Source of the DNA: an uncultured Christensenella sp.
GTDB lineage: Bacteria; Bacillota; Clostridia; Christensenellales; UBA3700
Assembly (NCBI GenBank): GCA_949284695.1
Contig: CASDWJ010000015.1
Location: forward strand, 1-51,667
Direction of reading: 5' to 3'
DNA: 51,667 nt
Shown piece after piece: positions 41,040 to 49,153 of the stretch. Position numbers and translations under genes: made by a program. The notes beneath the pieces were generated by a model. It searched no databases and was not told the origin of the DNA. It saw nothing but the letters and a program-made list of their open reading frames with translations. Numbering within the stretch: the stretch's first letter is position 1; the number at the start of each line of letters is the position of its first letter.

Positions 41040-43118
41040 TTACAGCTTTTTCACGAGGCTGAGCGAAATGCCCTTCTCGGAAATGCCGTCGACTTTGACG
41101 ACGACTTTGTCGCCGATGTTGACGACGTCCTCTACCTTCTCGACTCTCTTTTTGTCGAGCTTGGAGATGTGGATCATGCCGTCCTTGCCGGGAGCGATCT
41201 CGACGAACGCGCCGAAACTTGCGGTGCGTACGACAACGCCTTCGGTCTCAAGACCGATCTCGGGATCGTTGACGATAAGTTCGATGATCTGACGAGCCTT
41301 CGCGATCATATCCTCGTCCGGGCTGGCGATGTAAACGTCGCCGAAATCGTTGATGTCGATCTTGACGCCCGTCTCGTCGATGATCTTGTTGATCGTCTTG
41401 CCGCCGCTGCCGATGACGTCTCTGATCTTGTCGGGGTTGATGTTGAAGGATATGATCTTGGGAGCGTACTTGGAGAGGTTTGCTCTCGGAGCGGGAAGCA
41501 CCGCGAGCATCTTGCCGAGTATCTCGAGTCTGCCGACTTTAGCCTGAGCGAGAGCCTTGCGCAGTATCTCCTCGTTGATGCCCTTGATCTTTATATCCAT
41601 CTGGATAGCGGTGATACCTTCGGTCGTGCCCGCTACCTTGAAGTCCATGTCTCCGAGGAAGTCCTCGAGACCCTGTATGTCGGTCAGAACGCTGACCTTG
41701 CTCTTGTCCTCGTTGGAGATAAGACCCATAGCGACGCCTGCGACAGGTCTCTTGAGCGGAACGCCCGCGTCCATAAGCGCGAGGGTGCTGCCGCAAACGC
41801 TTGCCTGAGAGGTACTGCCGTTACTGCTGAGGACTTCGGATACCGTTCTGATAGCGTACGGGAAGCTGTCCTCGCTGGGGAGCATAGGCTCGAGAGCACG
41901 CTCTGCGAGAGCGCCGTGACCGATCTCGCGTCTGCCCGGGCTCTTCATCGGCTTAGCCTCGCCCGTGCTGTACGGAGGGAAATTGTAGTGGTGGATATAT
42001 CTCTTGCAGACCTCGTCATCGAGACCTTCGAGCTTCTGAACCTCGCTGATACTGCCGAGCGTAGCGCAGGTCAACACCTGAGTCTGACCTCTCGTGAACA
42101 CGCCGCTGCCGTGAACTCTCGGGAGAACGCCGACTTCGCACCAAATAGGTCTGATCTCGGTCAATGCTCTGCCGTCGGGACGTATGCCCTCGTCGAGGAT
42201 CTTGGCTCTGACTTTAGCTTTCTTCATTGCATAGAGGACCTCGCCCATATCCTTCTTGCCTTCGGGGAACTGCTCCGCGAAGTGGGTGTAGACGTCGTTG
42301 TCGAGATCTTCTTCTGCCTTCTCTCTCTCCTGTCTGTCGAAATGGCTGAGCACTTCGTCCATCTTCTTGTCAGCGTACTCTTTGACTGCCGCTTCGATCT
42401 CGGGAGCCGGATGATAGAGCTCGGGAACGATCTTCTCCTTGCCGATCTCTTTCTGAATGCCTTCGATGAACGCGACGATTTTCTTGATCTCCTCGTGACC
42501 GAACAGGATCGCGCCGATCATTTCTTCTTCGGTGACCTCGTTCGCGCCCGCCTCGACCATCAGTATCGCCTCTTTGGTGCCGCTGAGCGAAAGGTGAAGT
42601 TTGCTTCTGTCTCTCTGAGCGGTGTTGGGGTTGATGACGTACTCGCCGTCAACGTAACCGACTACGACCGAGCCTGTCGGTCCCGCAAACGGAATGTCGG
42701 ATATAGTCAGCGCAATAGAGCTGCCGAGCATTGCGTAGACCTCGGGCGGAATGTCCGTGTCGACGGAAAGGCAGGTAGCTACGACCGCAACGTCGTTGTA
42801 GAAGCCCTTGGGGAACAGAGGTCTGAGCGGACGGTCGATGAGTCTCGACGTCAGGATAGCCTTGTCGCTGGGGCGTCCTTCGCGCTTCTTGAAGCCGCCG
42901 GGTATCTTGCCGACGGAATACATCTTCTCTTCAAAATCGACGCCGAGGGGGAAGAAGTCGATGCCGTCTCTCGGTGCCTTTGCCATGGTCGCGTTTACCA
43001 TAACCACGGTGTCGCCGCATCTGACGATACAGCTGCCGTTAGCCTGTCCGCAATACGCGCCCGTTTCGACGGTCACTTCTCTGCCGCCGATCTGAGTGGA
43101 AAAAATCTTTCTTTCCAT
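41040..43118 (-). CDS. pnp: Polyribonucleotide nucleotidyltransferase
   Basis: A 692-residue 3'-to-5' phosphorolytic exoribonuclease. It has two RNase PH domains (about 10-215 and 310-545, the second with the active-site region VAGVAMGLI and DFLGDMDFKVAGTTEGIT), a KH domain (about 550-610, RDVIGSGGKTINKI) and an S1 domain (about 620-690, ASFGAFVEIAPGKDGMIHIS). SD GGAGG before ATG 43118. It follows rpsO, the common bacterial order. Confidence 0.98.
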   Translation of the reverse strand: MERKIFSTQIGGREVTVETGAYCGQANGSCIVRCGDTVVMVNATMAKAPRDGIDFFPLGVDFEEKMYSVGKIPGGFKKREGRPSDKAILTSRLIDRPLRPLFPKGFYNDVAVVATCLSVDTDIPPEVYAMLGSSIALTISDIPFAGPTGSVVVGYVDGEYVINPNTAQRDRSKLHLSLSGTKEAILMVEAGANEVTEEEMIGAILFGHEEIKKIVAFIEGIQKEIGKEKIVPELYHPAPEIEAAVKEYADKKMDEVLSHFDRQEREKAEEDLDNDVYTHFAEQFPEGKKDMGEVLYAMKKAKVRAKILDEGIRPDGRALTEIRPIWCEVGVLPRVHGSGVFTRGQTQVLTCATLGSISEVQKLEGLDDEVCKRYIHHYNFPPYSTGEAKPMKSPGRREIGHGALAERALEPMLPSEDSFPYAIRTVSEVLSSNGSTSQASVCGSTLALMDAGVPLKRPVAGVAMGLISNEDKSKVSVLTDIQGLEDFLGDMDFKVAGTTEGITAIQMDIKIKGINEEILRKALAQAKVGRLEILGKMLAVLPAPRANLSKYAPKIISFNINPDKIRDVIGSGGKTINKIIDETGVKIDINDFGDVYIASPDEDMIAKARQIIELIVNDPEIGLETEGVVVRTASFGAFVEIAPGKDGMIHISKLDKKRVEKVEDVVNIGDKVVVKVDGISEKGISLSLVKKL

Positions 43119-43205
43119 TACTAACCTCCAATTAGTACGTTATATATACCTTTATTTTTTATCGCGAATTGCCGCGTTTATAGCCCGCGGGCGGCTTTCG
43201 CACAG

Positions 43206-43238
43206 AAAAACGGGGTTGCCGAAACCGACACCCCCGTT
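43206..43238 (-). terminator. Terminator/attenuator between rpsO and pnp
   Basis: Minus strand: AACGGGG...CCCCGTT outer stem with a partly paired inner part, followed by TTTTT. It ends most rpsO transcripts; some read-through may feed pnp. Confidence 0.85.
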
Positions 43239-43243
43239 GCCTT

Positions 43244-43510
43244 TTACTTTCTGAGACCCAGTTTTGCGATAAGCGCGCGGTAACGCTCGATATCGCTGTT
43301 CTTGAGGTAAGCGAGCATGTTGCGGCGCTTGCCGACCATCTGCTTGAGACCCCTCATGCTGTGAAAGTCCTTCTTGTGTACCGCGAAGTGCTCGTTAAGC
43401 TGCTCGATTCTCGCGGTGAGAAGTGCGATCTGAACTTCGGGAGAACCGGTGTCTCCTTCGTGCTGTGCGTACTGAGCAATGATCTGCTCTTTGGTAAGAT
43501 TCTTTTCCAT
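43244..43510 (-). CDS. rpsO: 30S ribosomal protein S15 (uS15)
   Basis: An 88-residue S15, the normal length. It has the typical [39 protein letters not shown] and [20 protein letters not shown] chose ATG 43510 because GGAGG precedes it; the longer reading is not supported. In bacteria S15 usually regulates its own mRNA through leader structures; the leader of about 80 bases here could do the same. Confidence 0.98.
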   Translation of the reverse strand: MEKNLTKEQIIAQYAQHEGDTGSPEVQIALLTARIEQLNEHFAVHKKDFHSMRGLKQMVGKRRNMLAYLKNSDIERYRALIAKLGLRK

Positions 43511-43599
43511 TGTTTTGCCTCCTTCGTTGGAAAATAAATTTGCCTGCGACTGAGAAAGACATCGGAGTTTTTGACTATCCCGGTCGAGGTACATAAAGA

Positions 43600-43628
43600 A
43601 TATTAACATAAATAAAAATATTTATCAA
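43600..43628 (-). promoter_or_regulatory. rpsO promoter
   Basis: Minus strand: TTGATA (43623-43628), 17-base spacer, extended -10 TGTTAATAT (TAATAT 43600-43605). Start near 43593. Confidence 0.8.
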
Positions 43629-43928
43629 CCGATTTGCGGCGGATAAAAAAACTTTTTTCGTAAACGGTTTTTGCTGCTGAGACGAGTATAAAAACAAGAG
43701 CTCCCCGCCCTCCGAAAGCGCCGAAATACAGCTCAACGCACCAATTCCCGCAAACAGATACGGCAGTCTTCTTACGCACCTGAAATCCTCGGGAAGGTAA
43801 AACGCGGTTTTTCGCAAAATGCTTTGCAGGACAATGAATGCCGGGATCTCGTTTTTTTGCGATTCGCAACGAACTTAGCGCGACATTCCGGCATATCGCG
43901 CTCCGTTCCGCAAACGACTGTTCAAGCG
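43629..43928. other. 300-base spacer between hemZ and the rpsO promoter
   Basis: Only low-quality reading frames that overlap each other without SD. No terminator with a good T-run was found after hemZ, only a 7-bp hairpin (AGCGCGA/TCGCGCT, about 43878-43903). Confidence 0.5.
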
Positions 43929-45362
43929 TCAGATATTTGCGCCCTCAGTGAAAAACGTCCGTTTTTTGTCAAAAACTTCGCTTCCCCTCGCGAGATAGAC
44001 GTCGAGACCTTTGGGATTGGCGCACCTCTCGAGCAGATTGCGCGACAGATCGAGCTTTTTGGATATACCTCCCGCCCCGTTGGCGATAATAGTCGTCGTC
44101 TCCTCCATGATGTCCACGTTATACAGACAATATTTGCCGGGCAACGCATAGCCGACGTTTTCGAGATTGCCGCTGACGTACTTCTGGCGGTACATATAGT
44201 AGGGAGAGTATCCCGCTTTCTGCACCGCTTCTCTCGCATAATCGACCATCTTTGCCGCGAGTTCGTCAGACGTGTTGTCATAGCCGCCTACTTTGAGAAC
44301 AGAGCCCTTTTTCAGGGCAAGCGTATGAACGGTTACGTTTTCGGGACGGAGCGCGATCGCGCATTCTACCGAATGAGCGAACTCGTCGAATCCCTCCCCT
44401 GGAAGCATTGCAATGAGGTCCGTATTTATATCGAACGAATATTTCCTCGCGCTGTCGTATGCGCGGTATACGTCGTCTACCGAATGTCTCCTGCCTATGA
44501 CGTCGAGCGTGGACTGATTGAACGACTGCGGATTGATCGAAATGCGCGTTACTCCCGTTTCGTCCATAATTTTTAGTTTACTTTCGGTTATTGTATCAGG
44601 TCTGCCGGCTTCGACGGTGAACTCCTTCTGACCAAAGTCGCAAAGAGAAAGTATGCGCAAAAAATCGTCGTCGGGTATGCAGGTCGGAGTGCCTCCGCCG
44701 ACGTATACGCTCCTTATCCTGCACCCCGTCCCGGCGATCAGTTTTTTGCAGTCCTCGAGTTCTTTGACGAGAAGCTCGCAATATGCGGGCACGTGTTTTC
44801 TGATTTTTGAAAGTTCTGCAGAGATGAACGAACAGTAAACGCACCTCGTCGGGCATATCGGGATATTGACGAAAACGTCCGCAACGCCGTCCTCTTTGAG
44901 ATAGACGTCTTGCTGATTTGCGACGATATCGGCGACGAGCCTCGTCTTGCTTTTGCTGACTCTGAGGTCTTCTTCAAACACTCTTTCAGCGTCCTTCCCT
45001 TGCGACAAAAGGTCGTGAAAAAGTTTCGTCGGACGTATCCCCGTAAGAGAGCCGTAAGGCAGATCAACTCCCGAGATCGTTTTCAGCACGTCGTACAGCG
45101 CAACCTTGGAAAAACGCTTGATTTGTGCAGTTTTAGCCAGTTCGCTTCTGAATAGATCTATTTTTTGACTTATTTCATAGCAATTTGACGGGATAAATTT
45201 GCTGTAAATCGCAACTTTTACCTGCTCGTCATCGGTGTCGAGCTTTAGAAATAGGCTTTCTCCGTCCTCTCTGTCGACGACGTGGGGCTCAAACTCCCTG
45301 ATGACTTCCATGTAGTCGGCATAAAATTTTTCGGCATTGGTTTCAAACCTTACAGCAATCAT
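43929..45362 (-). CDS. hemZ: Coproporphyrinogen dehydrogenase HemZ (radical SAM)
   Basis: A 477-residue HemN-like radical-SAM enzyme. The cluster motif is C170-x3-C174-x2-C177 (IPICPTRCVYCSF). An N-terminal extension of about 160 residues is typical of HemZ in Bacilli and Clostridia. Later segments include GGGTPTCIPDDDF and FTVEAGRPDTITE. HemZ is predicted to act in oxygen-independent coproporphyrinogen oxidation; no other heme gene is near, so it may have another role here. It overlaps the MBL gene by 4 bases. Confidence 0.92.
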   Translation of the reverse strand: MIAVRFETNAEKFYADYMEVIREFEPHVVDREDGESLFLKLDTDDEQVKVAIYSKFIPSNCYEISQKIDLFRSELAKTAQIKRFSKVALYDVLKTISGVDLPYGSLTGIRPTKLFHDLLSQGKDAERVFEEDLRVSKSKTRLVADIVANQQDVYLKEDGVADVFVNIPICPTRCVYCSFISAELSKIRKHVPAYCELLVKELEDCKKLIAGTGCRIRSVYVGGGTPTCIPDDDFLRILSLCDFGQKEFTVEAGRPDTITESKLKIMDETGVTRISINPQSFNQSTLDVIGRRHSVDDVYRAYDSARKYSFDINTDLIAMLPGEGFDEFAHSVECAIALRPENVTVHTLALKKGSVLKVGGYDNTSDELAAKMVDYAREAVQKAGYSPYYMYRQKYVSGNLENVGYALPGKYCLYNVDIMEETTTIIANGAGGISKKLDLSRNLLERCANPKGLDVYLARGSEVFDKKRTFFTEGANI

Positions 45363-45970
45363 ATATCCATCAGCACGGGGTTGTGCTTCCTCTCGTAATC
45401 AAGCGTCGTCTCCCTGTCGTGTCCCGGAAGAACACGGTAATTGCCATCGAGCGCAAACAGCGACTCTGCGCTTTTCTTTAGTTTTTCAAAACTGCCGTCG
45501 TAGTTGTCATAGCGACCGTACGAATCTCTGAACAGAAGATCGCCGCAGAATATCGCTCCGTCCGCTACGTAACAGACACTTCCTTCGCTGTGTCCCGGCG
45601 TATGTATCACGCTTACCTTCATGCCGCACAGATCGAGGACTTCCCCGCCCTCGAGCACGACGTCGACGTCAAACGGCGCTACGTTCACTCTTGCGAGCCA
45701 GCCGAAATTCTTTGTGCTGTCAGCGATTTTTTCTATATCCGATTTGTGCATATAAATTTTTGCGCCCGTCAGTTTCTTCAGAGCGGCGACTCCCGTGATA
45801 TGGTCATAGTGACCGTGGGTAACAAGTATCGCTTTTATCTCAACGCCCTCCTCCTCTGCAACTTTTCTGCAAAGCGTTGCGTTGTAGCAGTCGACCAGAA
45901 ACCCCTCTTTCGAGCTCTCGTCGTAAACGAGGTAGCAATTGGTTATCAGAGATATGTTCTTTATCCGCAT
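45359..45970 (-). CDS. MBL-fold metallo-hydrolase (glyoxalase II-like)
   Basis: A 203-residue metallo-beta-lactamase-fold hydrolase. The zinc motif is H52-x-H54-x-D56-H57 (VTHGHYDHITG); further ligands fit VIHTPGHSEGSV and FCGDLLFRDSYGR. This is the compact YcbL/GloB-like group that hydrolyses thioesters such as S-lactoylglutathione; the real substrate is unknown in organisms of this kind. SD GGAGAAAGG precedes the ATG. Encoded between dtd and hemZ in one operon. Confidence 0.92.
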   Translation of the reverse strand: MRIKNISLITNCYLVYDESSKEGFLVDCYNATLCRKVAEEEGVEIKAILVTHGHYDHITGVAALKKLTGAKIYMHKSDIEKIADSTKNFGWLARVNVAPFDVDVVLEGGEVLDLCGMKVSVIHTPGHSEGSVCYVADGAIFCGDLLFRDSYGRYDNYDGSFEKLKKSAESLFALDGNYRVLPGHDRETTLDYERKHNPVLMDI

Positions 45971-45980
45971 ACCTTTCTCC

Positions 45981-46418
45981 TTATTTGTCTATTATCATCG
46001 TGACGGGTCCGTCGTTGGACATATCTATATGCATGTGTTCGCCGAAAACACCGCTCGCGACCCTGCCGAGCATGCTTTCAAACTTCTTCAGCGTGTAGTC
46101 GTACATTGGTTTTGCAACGGCAAAGTGCGCCGACTTTGAAAAATCGGGTCTCCTGCCCGTCGCGGCGTTGCCGTACAGCGTGAAATTGGACACGCACATC
46201 ACTTCTCCGCCGATATCTTTGAGCGTCTTGTTGAGTTTGCCGTTTTCGTCTCGGAATATCCTCATGCCGACGATCCTGTCTACAACGTAATCTATCTTCT
46301 TTTCGTCGTCGCCGTCCGTATAGCCGACAAGCACGAGAAATCCCTCTCCTATGGACGAAATCTTCTCGCCGTTCACGGTCAGCGTCGCGCTGTTCACTCT
46401 CTGTATTACCGCTCTCAT
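45981..46418 (-). CDS. dtd: D-aminoacyl-tRNA deacylase
   Basis: A 145-residue DTD that removes D-amino acids, and glycine from tRNA-Ala, to proofread translation. Starts with the canonical MRAVIQRVNSATLTVNG, has CVSNFTLYGN (usually SQFTLYG) and ends with NDGPVTMIID. I chose ATG 46418 for its SD (GAGAGG); a 20-residue upstream extension is not supported. Confidence 0.96.
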   Translation of the reverse strand: MRAVIQRVNSATLTVNGEKISSIGEGFLVLVGYTDGDDEKKIDYVVDRIVGMRIFRDENGKLNKTLKDIGGEVMCVSNFTLYGNAATGRRPDFSKSAHFAVAKPMYDYTLKKFESMLGRVASGVFGEHMHIDMSNDGPVTMIIDK

Positions 46419-46892
46419 TTTTACCTCTCTTTTGTTGTTCGTTGAATTTTCCGCCGTCAAGGACTTGTATATTTTCAACGCGTTAATTTAAATTATCCGT
46501 CTGTTTGCCCGCTTATCTTCGTATGCAGGCGGTTTTTCCTCGCTCGCGCCGACGATACGTCTGTATTTCCCGACCCGCACGATCGCGATCTTCAACTGTC
46601 TGAAGCCTCGCGCCTTGTGAAGTCTGTTTCTCTCGGGACACCTGCCGATGCAGCTCTCTTTACGGCATAAAACTGCGGCGCACGACCGCCGCTTTTCTTT
46701 GCTTATGCGACAAATACGTCAAAAGTGCTTTATCTAACTCTTCGCGCGCCTCTGTCGCATAATCATACTAAAGGAGACCTTTTCGACTGATTTCAGATAT
46801 AAGCCCGCGCAATGCGCCGATATCGTTAAGTATCATGAACGCTTCAAGCGGATATATTGCCCTACCGCGTTTCCCGACCGAAGTATGCGTCG
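46419..46892. other. 474-base spacer between dtd and rel, no gene seen
   Basis: Mixed base composition. A reading of about 35 codons on the minus strand (near 46650-46760, DYATEAREELDKALLTY) lacks a start and matches nothing known. No clear promoter or terminator. It may be the eroded remains of a gene. Confidence 0.45.
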
Positions 46893-49052
46893 TCAGACGT
46901 TGTTCGTTCTCGATACCGACGTGACTCCCTTGAGTTGCTTGATCTTGTTTATCAGGTTTTCGAGATCGGACACGTTGCTTATCTCGACGGTCACGGTTAT
47001 CACCGCAGTGCCGTTCTTTTCGGCGCGCGCGTTGATGTTGGTCATCGTGATCTTCATATTGTTGATCAGCGTCGCGACCTCTATGACGAGACCGTTTCTG
47101 TCATCCGCGGTTATGCCGAGCGAGGAGACGAATTTTTCTCCGACCGCGTTCTGCGCCGGCCATACCGCCTCTATGAGACGTTCCGGCTCAAGATATCTGA
47201 CGTTGGGACAATCCGCTCTGTGTATCGTAACGCCGCGGCTTCTCGAGATATATCCGATTATCTCGTCTCCCGGCACGGGCGTACAGCAATGCGAGAAGCG
47301 TATTTTCAGATCGTCGAAGCCTTTGACGATTATGCCGCTGTCGTTCTTGCGTTTGCGCACGGTCGAAGGCTTGACCTCGATGACGGGCTCTTTCTTGCAT
47401 TCTTCGACCTTGTAGAACTCGATCATCTTGGTCAGCACCTGATTGGTCGTCAGTTCGCCGTAACCGACCATGCCGAATATCTCGTCGGGATCGGATATGT
47501 TGTATTTCTGCTTTATATAGTCGCGCCAGGAAGGAAGCGCCACGAGATCGGCAAGCTGATAGTTCTTGTGTTTAGCCTCGCGCTCGAGCATATCCTTGCC
47601 GCGTTTGACGTTTTCGTCGCGCAGTTCTTTTTTGAAAAAGCTCTTTATCTTGCTCTTTGCCGACGGCGTTTTGACGAATTTCAGCCAGTCTCGCGACGGT
47701 CCTTTTGCGGTGTTCGACGTGATGACCTCAACGACGTCGCCGTTGGTCAGCACAGTGTCCACGGGCACCATTTTGGAGTTGATCTTGACGCCTACGCACT
47801 TGTTGCCGACCTGCGAGTGTATCGCATACGCAAAGTCTATGCCGGTAGCTCCCGCGGGCAGATTTACGACCTCTCCCTTGGGCGTGAACACAAACACCTG
47901 ATCGACGTAGAGGTCGAGTTTGAGCATATCGAGATATTCGCGTGAATCGCTGACGTTGTTCTGCAGTTCCATCACGCTTCTTATCCAGGCGAGTTTGTTG
48001 TCGTCTATCGAAGAACTGCCGTCCGCTACGCCCTGTTTATACTTCCAGTGCGCGGCGATACCGTACTCGGCGATGCGGTGCATTTCGTGCGTTCTTATCT
48101 GTATTTCGAACGGCGAGCCGTAACTCGACAGCACCGTCGTATGCAGAGACTGATACATGTTGGTCTTGGGCACGGAAATATAGTCCTTGAATCTGCCCGG
48201 GAGCGGCTTCCACATCGTGTGGATCGCACCGAGCACCGCGTAACAGTCTCTCACCGTATCCACGATGATCCTGACCGCCGTCAGATCGTATATCTCCTCA
48301 AAGCTCTTGCCCTTCTTCATCTTGCGCCATATGCTGTAAAAATGCTTCGGGCGCCCGTTTATATCCCCTTTTATGCCCAGTTCTTCGAGCATTTTGCGAA
48401 GATCGGTGGTGATCGACTCGACGAGCTTCTGCCTTTCGACCTTGGTGGATGCGACTTTTTCGGCTATTTCGTAATAATCGTCCGGGTGCAGATATCTGAG
48501 ACAGAGATCTTCGAGTTCGCCTTTGACGCTCGCGATACCGAGACGCGCCGCTATGGGAGCGTATATCTCGAGAGTCTCGGTAGCGACTCTTATCCTGTCC
48601 TCTTCCTTGCGGAAGGACAACGTGCGCATATTGTGCAGTCTGTCTGCAAGCTTGATGATTATGACTCTTATGTCGTTGCTCATCGCGAGGAACATGCGCC
48701 TCAGGTTCTCCGCCTGGGCTTCCTCGCGCGATTTGAAGTTGAGTTTGCTGAGTTTGGTCACGCCGTCGACAAGCATTACGACGCTGTGACCGAATTCTGT
48801 CTCGATCTCCTCCTCTGTAACACCGGTATCCTCGACCACGTCGTGCAGAAGCGCGGCGATGATCGTATCGCAGTCGAGACCGAGCTCGACGAGTATCGTC
48901 GCTACAGCCACGGGGTGCACGAAATATTCCTCGCCCGAATGTCTCAGCTGACCTTTGTGCGCTGATTTGGCAAAGTAATACGCGCGGACTATCCTCTGAT
49001 AGCTCGCGTCCGAATAAGTGTTTTCGATCTGTGTGAGAAAATCTTCTATCAT
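46893..49052 (-). CDS. rel: Bifunctional (p)ppGpp synthetase/hydrolase (Rel/SpoT)
   Basis: A 719-residue long RSH protein that makes and degrades (p)ppGpp in the stringent response. The HD hydrolase has H46 (YFVHPVAVA) and H70-D71 (ALLHDVVEDT). The synthetase domain (about 220-345) is followed by a TGS domain (about 385-450, VFVFTPKGEVVNLPAGAT), a helical region and a C-terminal ACT domain (about 645-719). Both catalytic domains look intact. The SD is weak (AAGGA close to the ATG), with the promoter about 40 bases upstream. Confidence 0.96.
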   Translation of the reverse strand: MIEDFLTQIENTYSDASYQRIVRAYYFAKSAHKGQLRHSGEEYFVHPVAVATILVELGLDCDTIIAALLHDVVEDTGVTEEEIETEFGHSVVMLVDGVTKLSKLNFKSREEAQAENLRRMFLAMSNDIRVIIIKLADRLHNMRTLSFRKEEDRIRVATETLEIYAPIAARLGIASVKGELEDLCLRYLHPDDYYEIAEKVASTKVERQKLVESITTDLRKMLEELGIKGDINGRPKHFYSIWRKMKKGKSFEEIYDLTAVRIIVDTVRDCYAVLGAIHTMWKPLPGRFKDYISVPKTNMYQSLHTTVLSSYGSPFEIQIRTHEMHRIAEYGIAAHWKYKQGVADGSSSIDDNKLAWIRSVMELQNNVSDSREYLDMLKLDLYVDQVFVFTPKGEVVNLPAGATGIDFAYAIHSQVGNKCVGVKINSKMVPVDTVLTNGDVVEVITSNTAKGPSRDWLKFVKTPSAKSKIKSFFKKELRDENVKRGKDMLEREAKHKNYQLADLVALPSWRDYIKQKYNISDPDEIFGMVGYGELTTNQVLTKMIEFYKVEECKKEPVIEVKPSTVRKRKNDSGIIVKGFDDLKIRFSHCCTPVPGDEIIGYISRSRGVTIHRADCPNVRYLEPERLIEAVWPAQNAVGEKFVSSLGITADDRNGLVIEVATLINNMKITMTNINARAEKNGTAVITVTVEISNVSDLENLINKIKQLKGVTSVSRTNNV

Positions 49053-49093
49053 ATCCTTACCGCATTATGCCGCTTATGCGCCTCTATACATAT

Positions 49094-49121
49094 ATAATAC
49101 CACGTTTTTGCAAGGTATCAA
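49094..49121 (-). promoter_or_regulatory. rel promoter
   Basis: Minus strand: TTGATA (49116-49121), 16-base spacer, TATTAT (49094-49099). Start near 49087, leader about 35 bases. Confidence 0.65.
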
Positions 49122-49153
49122 TACCCAAAATGAAATAAAATGCCCGCATTTCT

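Noticed and set aside
41019-43124. Plus-strand reading frame of 701 codons
   Set aside because: It is the full antisense of pnp and has Asp/Val/Leu-rich low-complexity sequence typical of such shadows.
43575-43869. Two overlapping minus-strand frames of 80 and 88 codons before rpsO
   Set aside because: They overlap each other in different frames, lack SD sequences, and run over the rpsO promoter; no family match.
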